DNA of 64,000 bases from Stenotrophomonas sp. VV52 (GTDB taxonomy: Bacteria; Pseudomonadota; Gammaproteobacteria; Xanthomonadales; Xanthomonadaceae): assembly GCF_002893095.1 (NCBI RefSeq), contig NZ_PKQQ01000009.1:62001-126000 (forward strand), in the 5' to 3' direction. The first letter of the stretch is position 1. Each line of letters starts with the position of its first letter. The notes below the pieces were generated by a model. That model worked only from the letters and a program-made list of their open reading frames with translations. It had not been told where the DNA came from and searched no databases. Positions 44,021 through 52,045 of the stretch are shown here, one piece after another. The translations under genes were made by a program, and so were the position numbers.

Positions 44021-44042
44021 CTTCCAAGGCTCAGATCTTCCC

Positions 44043-45098
44043 ATGTCCCTCGCCGCAACCGCAGACGCCCGCCGCCACAGCCACCGTTTCGACGACGGCA
44101 ACCCGCTCGCCGAACGCCGCACCCGCCAGGCCCTGTACCTCACCTCCGTGATGATGGTGGTCGAGATCGTCGGCGGCTGGTGGTTCAACTCCATGGCCGT
44201 CCTCGCCGACGGCTGGCACATGAGCTCGCACGCCCTTGCGTTGGGCATGGCCGCATTCGCCTACGGCTGCGCACGCCGCTACGCGCACGACGGCCGCTTC
44301 GCCTTCGGCACATGGAAAATCGAAATCCTCGGCGGCTACACCAGCGCCATCGCCCTGCTCGGCGTAGCCCTGCTGATGGCCGTGCAATCCATCGAACGCC
44401 TGTTCTCGCCCAGCAGCATCCATTACAACCAGGCCATCGCCATTGCTGTTGTCGGCCTGGTGGTGAACCTCATCTGCGCGTGGTGGCTGCATGAGAGTGA
44501 CGGGCATGGGCATAGCCACGGCCACGGCCATGGCCATGGTCATGGTCATGGTCATGGGCACGGACACAGTCACGGGCATGCTCACGGTCACGCTCATGAC
44601 CACGCAGATCACGGCGCACACGATCACGATCACGCCCACGCGTCACACACCGGCAACGCCCACGCCACAGACCTGAACCTGCGCTCGGCCTACCTGCACG
44701 TCATCGCCGACGCCGCCACCTCGGTCCTCGCCATCGTCGCGCTGATCGGCGGCAAGCTCTGGGGCGCCGCATGGCTGGACCCGCTGATGGGCCTGGTAGG
44801 TGCCGTACTGGTCACCGTGTGGGCGATCGGCTTGCTGCGCGACACCGGCCGCATCCTGCTGGACGCCGAGATGGACGCGCCGGTAGTGGAGGAAGTGCGC
44901 GAAGTGATCGAAGAAGGCCCGTGGGCCGCACACCTCGCCGACCTGCACGTATGGCAGGTAGGACGGGGCAAGTACGCCGTAGTGGCGAGCGTGGTCACCG
45001 ATTCAGACGTCACGCCCGATCAGGTGCGCGAGGCCCTGTCCGTGCACGAAGAGCTGGTCCACATCACAGTCGAACTGCACCGCCCGCTTATCGCCTGA
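44043..45098 (+). CDS. dmeF: Cation diffusion facilitator DmeF-like (Co/Ni efflux)
   Basis: Inner-membrane metal/proton antiporter of 351 residues exporting cobalt and nickel (possibly other divalent metals). Six membrane helices. The metal sites fall in LADGWHMSSHALAL (helix 2, DmeF-type with Asp56 and His59) and LHVIADAATSVLAIV (helix 5). A cytoplasmic His-rich loop (about 151-208) is an extreme run of Gly-His/Asp-His pairs. The C-terminal metal-binding domain follows (APVVEEVREVIEEGPW). The ATG at 44043 removes 18 residues of an in-frame extension that would overlap the operator. Expression is likely induced by metal release of the divergent repressor. Confidence 0.93.
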   Translation: MSLAATADARRHSHRFDDGNPLAERRTRQALYLTSVMMVVEIVGGWWFNSMAVLADGWHMSSHALALGMAAFAYGCARRYAHDGRFAFGTWKIEILGGYTSAIALLGVALLMAVQSIERLFSPSSIHYNQAIAIAVVGLVVNLICAWWLHESDGHGHSHGHGHGHGHGHGHGHGHSHGHAHGHAHDHADHGAHDHDHAHASHTGNAHATDLNLRSAYLHVIADAATSVLAIVALIGGKLWGAAWLDPLMGLVGAVLVTVWAIGLLRDTGRILLDAEMDAPVVEEVREVIEEGPWAAHLADLHVWQVGRGKYAVVASVVTDSDVTPDQVREALSVHEELVHITVELHRPLIA

Positions 45099-45125
45099 CG
45101 CGGACTGATGCATCACGCGAAGAGC

Positions 45126-45220
45126 AGCCGGGCAGAGCCCGGCGCTACGGCGTAGAGCCGGGCTCTGCCCGGCTGAGCAGCGCCACACCCCCCCGCGGTA
45201 GAGCCAGGCCCTGCCTGGCT
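45126..45220. repeat. Three REP units (GTAGAGCC family)
   Basis: Units: AGCCGGGCAGAGCCCGGCGC then TAC at 45126, GTAGAGCCGGGCTCTGCCCG then GCT at 45152, and GTAGAGCCAGGCCCTGCCTG then GCT at 45198. The first two are inverted, forming a dimer with a three-base centre; the third is a slightly diverged direct copy. They follow the dmeF gene. Confidence 0.8.
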
Positions 45221-45273
45221 GAGCAGCGCCAGCGAACCCAAAGGTTGCGCAGAGCCCTGCCCGGCCGTGCGCC

Positions 45274-45615
45274 TCAGAACCGGAACAACATCCCCGCCAG
45301 GAACAACAGCAACGGCAGCGCGCTGATAACCGCGCCGACGATACCCACCCACGGCCAGCGCTCCCCACGAACCCGCGACCCAATGGTGCAGAGCAACCCC
45401 AGCACCGACGACGCCAGCACCCCCACGGCAACCCCGGCACTCCCGACCAGGAACCGCGCCACCTCCGGGGAAGCCTGCGCGGCCGCATAAGCGGCCAACA
45501 ACAGAACTGGCGCCACCAGCCAACTGAGCGCCCCCAGCAGCGGCCAGCGCCGGTGGACAACGGTGGGTTGTCGGGCGGCGGAATTCGATAGCGGCGTTGC
45601 GCCGTGCTCTGACAT
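45274..45615 (-). CDS. Small multi-helix membrane protein (113 aa)
   Basis: Not recognised. Three membrane helices: about 25-45 (LLGALSWLVAPVLLLAAYAA), 56-77 (LVGSAGVAVGVLASSVLGLL) and 88-110 (WVGIVGAVISALPLLLFLAG). A polar N-terminus of about 22 residues is probably cytoplasmic. No transport or enzyme motif is visible. The ATG has GGAGC at proper distance. The gene is monocistronic. Confidence 0.65.
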   Translation of the reverse strand: MSEHGATPLSNSAARQPTVVHRRWPLLGALSWLVAPVLLLAAYAAAQASPEVARFLVGSAGVAVGVLASSVLGLLCTIGSRVRGERWPWVGIVGAVISALPLLLFLAGMLFRF

Positions 45616-45726
45616 GGGACGTGCTCCGTGTGATGGCTCAACCGTACACCATCAGCGCCCGTGCACATCCCCTCACCTGGCATAGGCGCACCATGTCCCC
45701 ACACCTTTCCCAGGGGGGAATCCAAC

Positions 45727-46152
45727 ATGCGCAAACTGCCTTTGGTGCTTCTTCTGCCGAGCGCCCTGCTACTCACCGCCTGCGGCAACCGCGACACCAG
45801 CCCCGGCACGTTCTCGTCCGACCCCATGCTGGGCTGCTTCTCCACCCATCCGCGCAAGCCGGCCGAATTCCGCATCGAACAAGAGGCCGGCCAGTACTTC
45901 GTCTCCTTCAACCGCGACGAACAATGGCAGCGCGACAGCACCCCGCTGCAGGTCTCTTCGCGCGCCGACATCACGCATTTCTTCAAGGACGATGCCGACC
46001 AGATCGACAAGGCGCTGGTGCGCCCCACGGGCGGCTTCGGAATCTTCCACTTCAACCCCGGCGCCACACTGAAGGGCAAGGACAACGACAGCGACTACAT
46101 GGCGCTGGTCCTGATCGGTGCCGGCCCTGTGTTCCAGGTCAACTGCCCCTAA
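45727..46152 (+). CDS. Small lipoprotein of unknown function (141 aa)
   Basis: Signal MRKLPLVLLLPSALLLTAC ends in a lipobox (LTAC, Cys19). The mature part is polar, with GCFSTHPRKPAEFRIEQEAG, a DDADQIDKALVRPTGG segment and a C-terminal cysteine in VFQVNCP that could pair with the internal one (GCFS). The ATG at 45727 follows a G-rich ribosome-site-like stretch (AGGGGGGAA). No family match is known to me. It may be a lipoprotein inhibitor or envelope stress protein; nothing nearby defines its role. Confidence 0.7.
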   Translation: MRKLPLVLLLPSALLLTACGNRDTSPGTFSSDPMLGCFSTHPRKPAEFRIEQEAGQYFVSFNRDEQWQRDSTPLQVSSRADITHFFKDDADQIDKALVRPTGGFGIFHFNPGATLKGKDNDSDYMALVLIGAGPVFQVNCP

Positions 46153-46410
46153 GCGCCGCATCGCTGGCGCACCCGTAAGGCGATCCACGAATATGCAACT
46201 GCCGCCGGCGTTGCCTCGTCGGCGCGGTTCCCCTCCGCGCCCAACCCCGGCGTGACCCATGCATGCAGTGTCGAAGCGTTCGCCGTATTCCCCTTCCCCT
46301 GTAACGCGCCCTGCAGGCAATGCTCCCCACCTGCAACGGCGCCACAGGCCATGCCCCCGCATGGCCGTGTTCCATCAGCCGCGGACTGAGAACCAAGCTC
46401 CAACCAAGCG

Positions 46411-46896
46411 TCAGCATGGTTCCTCCTCCCCAGCCCGCCTGCGGTGAATCGAGCTGTACGGCCACTCGCAGGCATCCCGCACCAACCCATGCCGGACCGG
46501 GTTGTCATGCACGTAGGCAATGTGCCGCTGCACATCCTCGGCATCCACCAACCGGTGTTCGCGGAAGTCGTCGTGCCACAGGGGCCGCACGCTGCGATCA
46601 CGGTGCACCATCGCGCGCGGCGGCTGCCCCGGCAACTGACGATCGAACACGGCCTGGATCTGCAACCACCGCCGGTGGCCATCCTCATCACCCGCCGGCA
46701 GCGTCCACACCCCGTGCAGGTGGTTGGGCAGCACCACGATCGCATTGATCCGGAATGGTCGCGCCTGCTGCGCCACGCGGAACGCCAGCCCGAGCGCCCG
46801 CGCATGCTCCACCAGCAGGTCGCTGCGCCGATCGCGCAGGTGCGCACTGAAGTAAAACGCGGCGCCGGGTTGCCAGGTGTCGTGTGGAATGCCCAT
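46411..46896 (-). mobile_element. REP-associated tyrosine transposase (RAYT), Y1/HUH family
   Basis: A 161-residue IS200/IS605-like transposase of the RAYT group, which process REP/SMAG hairpins as single strands. The HUH metal motif is in NAIVVLPNHLHGVWTLP (His-Leu-His). The catalytic tyrosine lies in IAYVHDNPVRHGLV, the typical RAYT YxHxNPV pattern. Shape matches: start AAFYFSAHLRDRRSDLL and end CEWPYSSIHRR. Start uncertain: the ATG at 46896 lacks a strong ribosome site. A REP unit of the GTAGCGACACGC family lies about 100 bases upstream. A domesticated RAYT rather than a complete insertion sequence: I see no second gene or terminal repeats. Confidence 0.88.
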
Positions 46897-46993
46897 GCAC
46901 GCAGTGTGCAAACCCGCACGCACCCGAACGATCAGGCCAGAACGCACCCCAACGTCAGTAACAACCCCATATCACCGTAAGCCCCTCAACCCC

Positions 46994-47016
46994 GTAGCGA
47001 CACGCCACGCGTGTCC
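46994..47016. repeat. REP unit beside the RAYT gene
   Basis: GTAGCGACACGCCACGCGTG then TCC: GTAG head plus a GACACGC/GCGTGTC stem. It differs by one base from the arms at 20987-21084 and matches the unit at 50611. Being closest to the RAYT gene, this family is the most likely substrate. Confidence 0.78.
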
Positions 47017-47029
47017 CCGATAAACCCAA

Positions 47030-47836
47030 CTACCTCGCGCCCTCCACCTCAGCCCCACACTCCGCAAGCGCCGCCCACTCCACGCTGTGGGCCAACATCT
47101 CCGAAGGATCCCGCCCCAGCCGCTGCGCCGCCTGCGAATCCAACGGCAGCAACCGCCGAACCGCATCGCTCACCGGCGCCGACCAGCTCAACGGCGCCTG
47201 CGCTTCTTCCGACTCGGGAAAATCCCCCAGCGTCCAAGGCAGCATCAGCAGTTTCTGCGAGCGGGAGGTAATTACCCGGTCCGGTCCACGACGAAAACTG
47301 ATCACGACCCGCATCACCGGGTCATCGTCAGTCCACATTCCGCTCTGGTAGTGCGCATCCACGCCCGAGCGCAGCGCCGCCCCTTCCATCTGCCTGTACA
47401 TCCGGTTGACGATCTCATCGGATGTACACCCCGGCGCATCGCCCTCCATATTGCCGCCGAGATGCTCAAGCACCGCGAGCGGACGCACCCGCCGCGCCAC
47501 CACCTGCACCGCGCGCTCGCGCGGCCACGGCGGCGCCGACAGCGCCCACAGCAGTTCACCTACCCGTTGCTCAGGCACCGTTGCGTGGGTGGTTTCAACA
47601 CCGTCTCCCGCCTCCACCTTCGAGGTCCGCGTAAACGAGCGCTGGCCCGGACCGCGCTGCAGGCGATGCACCTCATCCGCGCGCCCCCAGCCGCTGTACT
47701 GGTACAGGATCTCCACCGAGCGCACGTCCTCCACGGACGCCGCCGCCGGAGCGCCGGCCGGCCCGGAGCAGGCAGCCAGGAACACAGCAAACCCGCAGCC
47801 CAGAACAACCAACCCAGCACGAATGAGAGAGGTCAT
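47030..47836 (-). CDS. Lipoprotein of unknown function (268 aa)
   Basis: Signal and lipobox: MTSLIRAGLVVLGCGFAVFL then AAC (Cys23). The mature part is polar and mixed alpha/beta, with VEILYQYSGWGRADEVHRLQ, a region around CTSDEIVNRMYRQMEG containing a cysteine, and RVVISFRRGPDRVITSRSQK. Predicted outer-membrane or periplasmic by lipobox. No enzyme motif is seen. The next gene on the other strand starts 162 bases away, so both promoters lie in that gap. Confidence 0.72.
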   Translation of the reverse strand: MTSLIRAGLVVLGCGFAVFLAACSGPAGAPAAASVEDVRSVEILYQYSGWGRADEVHRLQRGPGQRSFTRTSKVEAGDGVETTHATVPEQRVGELLWALSAPPWPRERAVQVVARRVRPLAVLEHLGGNMEGDAPGCTSDEIVNRMYRQMEGAALRSGVDAHYQSGMWTDDDPVMRVVISFRRGPDRVITSRSQKLLMLPWTLGDFPESEEAQAPLSWSAPVSDAVRRLLPLDSQAAQRLGRDPSEMLAHSVEWAALAECGAEVEGAR

Positions 47837-47998
47837 GCCGGCATTCTAGACCCAAGCGCAATCGGCCCGTTTCCGTACGACGCACTTCACACTTACGCGC
47901 GTTCCAATCGGCCGGTTTCCGCAGCTGCGACCCAGCGCACACCCGCAGGCGGAGCACGCCGAACAGACTGGCCGCCCCTGACCCATGGGCGACCTGCG

Positions 47999-48379
47999 AT
48001 GTATACCCTGATGCTGTGGCTGCTCACTGCCACCACCGAGCCGTTCCCACCGGGCTTCCACGACCGTCCGGGCGTAGCCGAGGACGGCACTGCCGTAGTG
48101 ATCCGCACCGGACTATGGGACGACTTCCGCGGCGGCAAAGCCGCCGTGGAGCAGGTCCTGATTCCCAACGAGGACGGCTCATTCACCTACCACTACACGC
48201 GCCAGTCCCGGCTGACCCGCATGTACCACGCAACCTACTGTGGGTACGAAAACATGTACCCCGGCGAGGGCGATGCGGTGTTCAGTGGCCCCGGCACCTA
48301 CGGCGGATGGCACTGCAGCCGGGTGACCGAGACGCGCCCCTCCACCGAACTGGAGCACCTCACCGAACCGCCCACCTGA
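47999..48379 (+). CDS. Hypothetical protein (126 aa)
   Basis: Not recognised. It starts MYTLMLWLLTATTEPFPPGF, a weak hydrophobic N-terminus that could be a poor signal or membrane anchor, followed by a polar body with an acidic VLIPNEDGSFTYHYTRQ strand. The C-terminal part has cysteines in TYCGYENMY and GWHCSRV that could form a disulfide if exported. No strong ribosome site is seen, so coding status is moderate. It lies 27 bases before the methyltransferase gene in the same direction, so an operon is possible. Confidence 0.55.
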   Translation: MYTLMLWLLTATTEPFPPGFHDRPGVAEDGTAVVIRTGLWDDFRGGKAAVEQVLIPNEDGSFTYHYTRQSRLTRMYHATYCGYENMYPGEGDAVFSGPGTYGGWHCSRVTETRPSTELEHLTEPPT

Positions 48380-48406
48380 CCCAGCCTTCCGCCCATCTCG
48401 GTTACG

Positions 48407-49285
48407 ATGCCCACCCTTGCTGATCCGCCCCATCCTGATCCCGTGCCCCATTACACCGGTCCCCTGCTTACCCGCCCCCATGCCGAAGCCCTGGTCCGCG
48501 CGCGCGACGCCGGTGCCACCGAATGGACCGGTTCGCTGGACCTGGCGCGCTCCACCGGCACCGCGCAGCTGGGCCAGGACAGCTGGCAGTGGAAGGGCGA
48601 AACCTATGCCTACCCGGGCAAGACCAAGGACCGCACCCTTTACTACTGGGACGGCGAGGAGTTCCTGGCGGTGTCGCGGTTTGGCTCGGCGTTGATCAAG
48701 CTGGTGCCTACCGAATGGGACGCACCCACCTTCGAAATCGACGGCATCAAGATGCTGCCCAGCGCGCAGGTCTCCCCCTACGAGGACGCGCGCCGCAAGG
48801 TGGCGCTGGTGGCCCCGGCCGGCAAGACCGTGCTCGACACCTGCGGCGGGCTGGGCTACTTCGCTGCCTGCTGCCTGGAAGCCGGGGTCACTCGCATCCA
48901 GTCGTTCGAAAAGAACCCCGACGTGCTGTGGCTGCGCACCCTCAACCCGTGGTCGCCCGACCCGGACGCGGCCAGCAGTGGCGGCCGTCTGTCGTTGACC
49001 CACGGCGATGTGTCGCAGGCCATCGAAGGCCTGGAGAGCAGCTCGGTGGACGCGATCCTGCACGACCCGCCGCGCTTCGGCATTGCCGGCGAACTGTACT
49101 CGCAGGTGTTCTACGACCAGCTGGCGCGGGTGATCCGCAAGGGCGGGCGCATGTTCCATTACACCGGCGCCCCCAACAAGCTCACCAGCGGCCGCGACGT
49201 GCCGCGCGAAGTGGCCAAGCGGCTGGAAAAAGCCGGCTTCAAGGCCGAGCTGGCGCTGGACGGGGTGCTCGCGGTCAAGCGTTGA
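48407..49285 (+). CDS. Class I SAM-dependent methyltransferase
   Basis: A 292-residue methyltransferase. Motif I is LDTCGGLGYFAACCLEAG, the acidic motif II region is FEKNPDVLWLRTLNPW, and motif IV is AILHDPPRFGIAGELY. The DPPR motif suggests base or amino-group methylation as in RsmD/RlmI-type enzymes, but the N-terminal domain (about 110 residues) is not a known RNA-binding fold to me. Substrate is therefore uncertain. Spermidine-synthase-like folds are a less likely alternative. Single gene or second after the hypothetical protein. Confidence 0.8.
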   Translation: MPTLADPPHPDPVPHYTGPLLTRPHAEALVRARDAGATEWTGSLDLARSTGTAQLGQDSWQWKGETYAYPGKTKDRTLYYWDGEEFLAVSRFGSALIKLVPTEWDAPTFEIDGIKMLPSAQVSPYEDARRKVALVAPAGKTVLDTCGGLGYFAACCLEAGVTRIQSFEKNPDVLWLRTLNPWSPDPDAASSGGRLSLTHGDVSQAIEGLESSSVDAILHDPPRFGIAGELYSQVFYDQLARVIRKGGRMFHYTGAPNKLTSGRDVPREVAKRLEKAGFKAELALDGVLAVKR

Positions 49286-49399
49286 GGCATCAACCGCACG
49301 CGCAGGTGAACCGGCATTGCGACCTCCACCCGGGCTTAACCTGAACCGGAAGGACCTGACCTAGGCTAGGGCAATGTCCCATGTCTTACAGGTACCTGC

Positions 49400-50329
49400 A
49401 TGAGCCTGAGCGCCACCGCCACCCTTGACGAATCCGAGCGCCAACGCGCCCTCGACGCGCTGCATATCGTGGGCAGCCTGCCCGAACCGGCCTACGACGA
49501 CATCGTGAAAGTGGCCGCCGCCGTGTGTGGCACACCCATGGCGCTGGTCACGCTGATCGACCGCGACCGCCAGTGGTTCAAGGCACGCACGGGTGTGGAA
49601 GGCCTGCAGACCGAACGCAACCTGGCCGTGTGCGACCACGCCATCCGCCAGCCAAATGAGCTGTTGGAAGTCGGCGACCTTTCCAGTGATGTACGCTTCG
49701 CCCACAACCCACTTCTGCAGGACCTCGGGGCGCGCTTCTACGCCGGCATGCCGTTGGTGACCGACGAAGGTGCCGCGGTCGGCGCGGTCTGCGTGCTGGA
49801 CATGAATCCCCGTGAGCTCAACCCGACCCAGCGCGAAGCCCTGCAGGCCCTGGCGCGCCTGACCATGACCCTGATGGAGGGTCGCGGCCGCGAACGCGAG
49901 CAGCAGGTAGCGGAGATTCTCGACAAGGGCGTGGCCGAAGAAGCCGCCGCCGCGCCCGACGCCGCAGGCGCCTACAGCGTCGTCATCCTGGAAGTGCAGG
50001 ATCTCACCGAGCTGACCCAGCGGCTGGGCGAACGCACGCTGGAACGCCAGCTGCAGCACCTCGACCAATCGCTGGAACAGTGCCTGCAGCCGCAGCGGGG
50101 CGACAGCATCAACCGCGTCAGCGGCAGCGGCGAATTCATCGCGGTGCTTGGCAGCAGCGATGTCGAAGAGACCCTCACCCGGTTCAAGCAGGTCGCCCGC
50201 GAAGCCAACCAGAATGCAGGGGCCACCCTGCTGCTGGGTGCGGCCTATACCAGCACCGGCGAATCCACCACCGCCGTGTTCCTCCGGGCCGACCAAGCCC
50301 TGAGTGCTGCCAAAGACGCCTTGCGCTGA
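49400..50329 (+). CDS. GAF domain protein with degenerate GGDEF domain
   Basis: A 309-residue cytoplasmic signalling protein. The GAF domain spans about 20-160: MALVTLIDRDRQWFKARTG, AVCDHAIRQPNELLEVGDLS and AGMPLVTDEGAAVGAVCVLD. A C-terminal GGDEF-like fold spans about 185-309, where the signature is SGSGEF (241-246) instead of GGDEF and the end has the typical ADQALSAAKDALR. Loss of the catalytic Asp/Glu pair suggests it is not a cyclase but could bind GTP or interact with other c-di-GMP proteins. A terminator follows. Confidence 0.82.
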   Translation: MSLSATATLDESERQRALDALHIVGSLPEPAYDDIVKVAAAVCGTPMALVTLIDRDRQWFKARTGVEGLQTERNLAVCDHAIRQPNELLEVGDLSSDVRFAHNPLLQDLGARFYAGMPLVTDEGAAVGAVCVLDMNPRELNPTQREALQALARLTMTLMEGRGREREQQVAEILDKGVAEEAAAAPDAAGAYSVVILEVQDLTELTQRLGERTLERQLQHLDQSLEQCLQPQRGDSINRVSGSGEFIAVLGSSDVEETLTRFKQVAREANQNAGATLLLGAAYTSTGESTTAVFLRADQALSAAKDALR

Positions 50330-50350
50330 TCCCACTTCAACGCAGCTACA

Positions 50351-50384
50351 ACAACGGCGAGGTGATCAATCACCGCGCCGTTGT
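50351..50384. terminator. Strong hairpin after the GAF protein gene
   Basis: ACAACGGCG and CGCCGTTGT pair, extended by GGTGAT/ATCACC inside. It sits between the GAF gene and the convergent small basic gene and can serve both directions. Confidence 0.75.
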
Positions 50385-50404
50385 CATTTACGCCAAGCGG
50401 TCTA

Positions 50405-50578
50405 TCAGTCCCCGCGTGGCAGCTTCTTAGCCCACATGTTATCGACCAGGTTCGGGTAAGCGCGCCCATTCTCATCAGCACGCTGCTTGGCCGCCTCCTT
50501 CTGCGAAGCAGAAAGCGGCTGTCCCTTCTTCCCCTTGGGATTGGGCTTCTCCCAAGGCGGCTTGGCAGTCTTACGCAT
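50405..50578 (-). CDS. Small basic conserved protein (57 aa)
   Basis: A 57-residue Lys/Pro-rich protein, MRKTAKPPWEKPNPKGKKGQ at the start and YPNLVDNMWAKK near the end. The PWEKPNPK start and PNLVDNMWA end recur in short hypothetical proteins of proteobacteria, as far as I recall. No fold is predicted; it may bind nucleic acid by charge. Start codon ATG at 50578. Confidence 0.68.
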   Translation of the reverse strand: MRKTAKPPWEKPNPKGKKGQPLSASQKEAAKQRADENGRAYPNLVDNMWAKKLPRGD

Positions 50579-50610
50579 ACCAGACTCTCTACTGTGCACG
50601 GCAAACCCGC

Positions 50611-50633
50611 GTAGCGACACGCCACGCGTGTCC
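50611..50633. repeat. REP unit (GTAGCGACACGC family)
   Basis: GTAGCGACACGCCACGCGTG then TCC, identical to the unit at 46994 and one base different from the pair at 20987. It separates the small basic gene and the hydrolase gene. Confidence 0.78.
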
Positions 50634-50659
50634 CAAGCAGCCCCAACCGCAGCCGAAGA

Positions 50660-51472
50660 TCACCGCGCCAGGAAAGCAACCAACGCCGCATTGAACTGCT
50701 CCGGATGACTCGCATTACACCCATGCGGCGCATCCTCAATCAACGAGAGCTCACTATGCGCAATCGCCGCACGTGTACGCGCCCCGGACCCTTCAAACGG
50801 CACCGTACCATCGCTGTCACCATGCAGCACCAGTGTAGGCACCTTCACCTTCTTCAGATCCTCGCGGAAATCCGTGGTGCCAAACGCCTTCATGCACCCC
50901 AGCGCAGCCGTCTGGTCCGACTGCTTGCACAGCGCGATCGCCTCCTGCCGCTGTTTCTCGGTGACCTTCAACTCACCGTTGGCGCTGAAGAAGTCGGTGG
51001 TGAACCCGTCAAAGAACTCATCCCGATGGTTCTCGAGCCCCAACCGCATCTGCTCGGCCTTCTCCTCGGTAAGCGGCCCTTCGGGGTTGTCAGCAGTCTT
51101 CAGCATGTACGGCGGCACCGCGGCGGCAAACACCACGCTACGCAGCCGCTCCTCGCCATGCCGCGCGATGTAGCGCGCCACCTCGCCGCCGCCCATCGAG
51201 AACCCCACAAGCGTGGCATCGCGCAGGTCCAGGTCATTCAGCACCCCGGCAAGATCGTCGGCCAGCGTGTCGTACTCGTAGCCATCGGCCAGCTTGTCCG
51301 AACGCCCGAATCCGCGACGGTCATACGCCACCACCCGGTAACCCGCCGCCTTCAGCACCGGCACCTGCGCCTTCCAGGACTCGGCCGACAGCGGCCAGCC
51401 ATGGATCAGAACCACAGGGCGACCGGTACCGCCGGTGTCTTCAACGTGCAGGCGAACGCGTGATGCAGTCAT
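50660..51472 (-). CDS. Alpha/beta hydrolase (non-haem chloroperoxidase/esterase type)
   Basis: A 270-residue alpha/beta-fold serine hydrolase. Oxyanion segment VVLIHGWPLSAESW, nucleophile elbow VGFSMGGGE (Ser92), acid in LVLHGDSDGTVPF, and catalytic histidine in DAPHGCN. These match the cofactor-free chloroperoxidase/esterase subfamily, which in practice act as esterases or perhydrolases. No signal peptide, so cytoplasmic. The ATG at 51472 has GGAGCTACCC before it; a longer frame is unlikely. Monocistronic. The natural substrate is unknown. Confidence 0.9.
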   Translation of the reverse strand: MTASRVRLHVEDTGGTGRPVVLIHGWPLSAESWKAQVPVLKAAGYRVVAYDRRGFGRSDKLADGYEYDTLADDLAGVLNDLDLRDATLVGFSMGGGEVARYIARHGEERLRSVVFAAAVPPYMLKTADNPEGPLTEEKAEQMRLGLENHRDEFFDGFTTDFFSANGELKVTEKQRQEAIALCKQSDQTAALGCMKAFGTTDFREDLKKVKVPTLVLHGDSDGTVPFEGSGARTRAAIAHSELSLIEDAPHGCNASHPEQFNAALVAFLAR

Positions 51473-51631
51473 GGGTAGCTCCGGATCTTCTTGTATGGAA
51501 GAGCCGATGCTAAGGACCGGAACAGACGAAAGCCGTGAACATTTCAGCGACAGCGCTGACACGGTGTGCACACCCCTACTGCCGCCATTGTCCGCTCTGA
51601 TGCGCCGGGCTTCCTCGCGGACCGGGGTGCC

Positions 51632-52042
51632 TCATCGGCACCGGCGGTAAGTTCGTGCGGACTCGCCACTGGTAATGGTCAGATGCTCGTTCTTGAGCAC
51701 GTAGACCTCTTCCATAACCAAGCCGGGAGCTATGCTGGATTCGGTCGAAATCACCCAGGCGCTCGGCACCTGTGAGACTCGAGTAACACGCCTTGGCGTG
51801 TCCACGCTCTCGTAACCGATCAACCGCTCTCTTTCGATGGTAATCGGTGTGTCCGAATCAGGGTGAAGAGGAAGCTTGCAGGCAGCTGGGCCGACGTCCC
51901 AGGCGCCGCGAAGTGGCTCGGGGAATTCCACTGGCACTGCGGCGCCTACAGGCGTGCAGCATGCAATGAGAGAGAGCACCGCTATTCCAACCACTGGCAC
52001 GAAGGGTCTGTAGCCCCACTTGCCACCTAAGACGTTCTTCAT
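51632..52042 (-). CDS. Lipoprotein downstream of the T4SS effector (accessory or immunity candidate)
   Basis: A 136-residue exported protein with lipobox: VVGIAVLSLIACC (Cys28; LIAC). The mature part has AWDVGPAACKLPLHPDSDTP, containing another cysteine, and ends SGESARTYRRCR with a C-terminal cysteine, so a disulfide is plausible. It starts three bases after the effector stop, so it is in the same transcript. Small periplasmic lipoproteins linked to XVIPCD effectors are usually immunity proteins (X-Tfi). Either this or the upstream lipoprotein would be the cognate inhibitor; two different ones may exist. Confidence 0.7.
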   Translation of the reverse strand: MKNVLGGKWGYRPFVPVVGIAVLSLIACCTPVGAAVPVEFPEPLRGAWDVGPAACKLPLHPDSDTPITIERERLIGYESVDTPRRVTRVSQVPSAWVISTESSIAPGLVMEEVYVLKNEHLTITSGESARTYRRCR

Positions 52043-52045
52043 TTT

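Noticed and set aside
44505..44640. Possible CRISPR or satellite array
   Set aside because: The repeat unit is six bases without spacers and is an in-frame His/Gly codon run of dmeF.
46153..46410. Possible 3' part of a larger transposase or second gene after the RAYT
   Set aside because: The open frame is in a different phase from the RAYT and shows no motif; RAYT proteins normally end near the SSIHRR-type tail seen.
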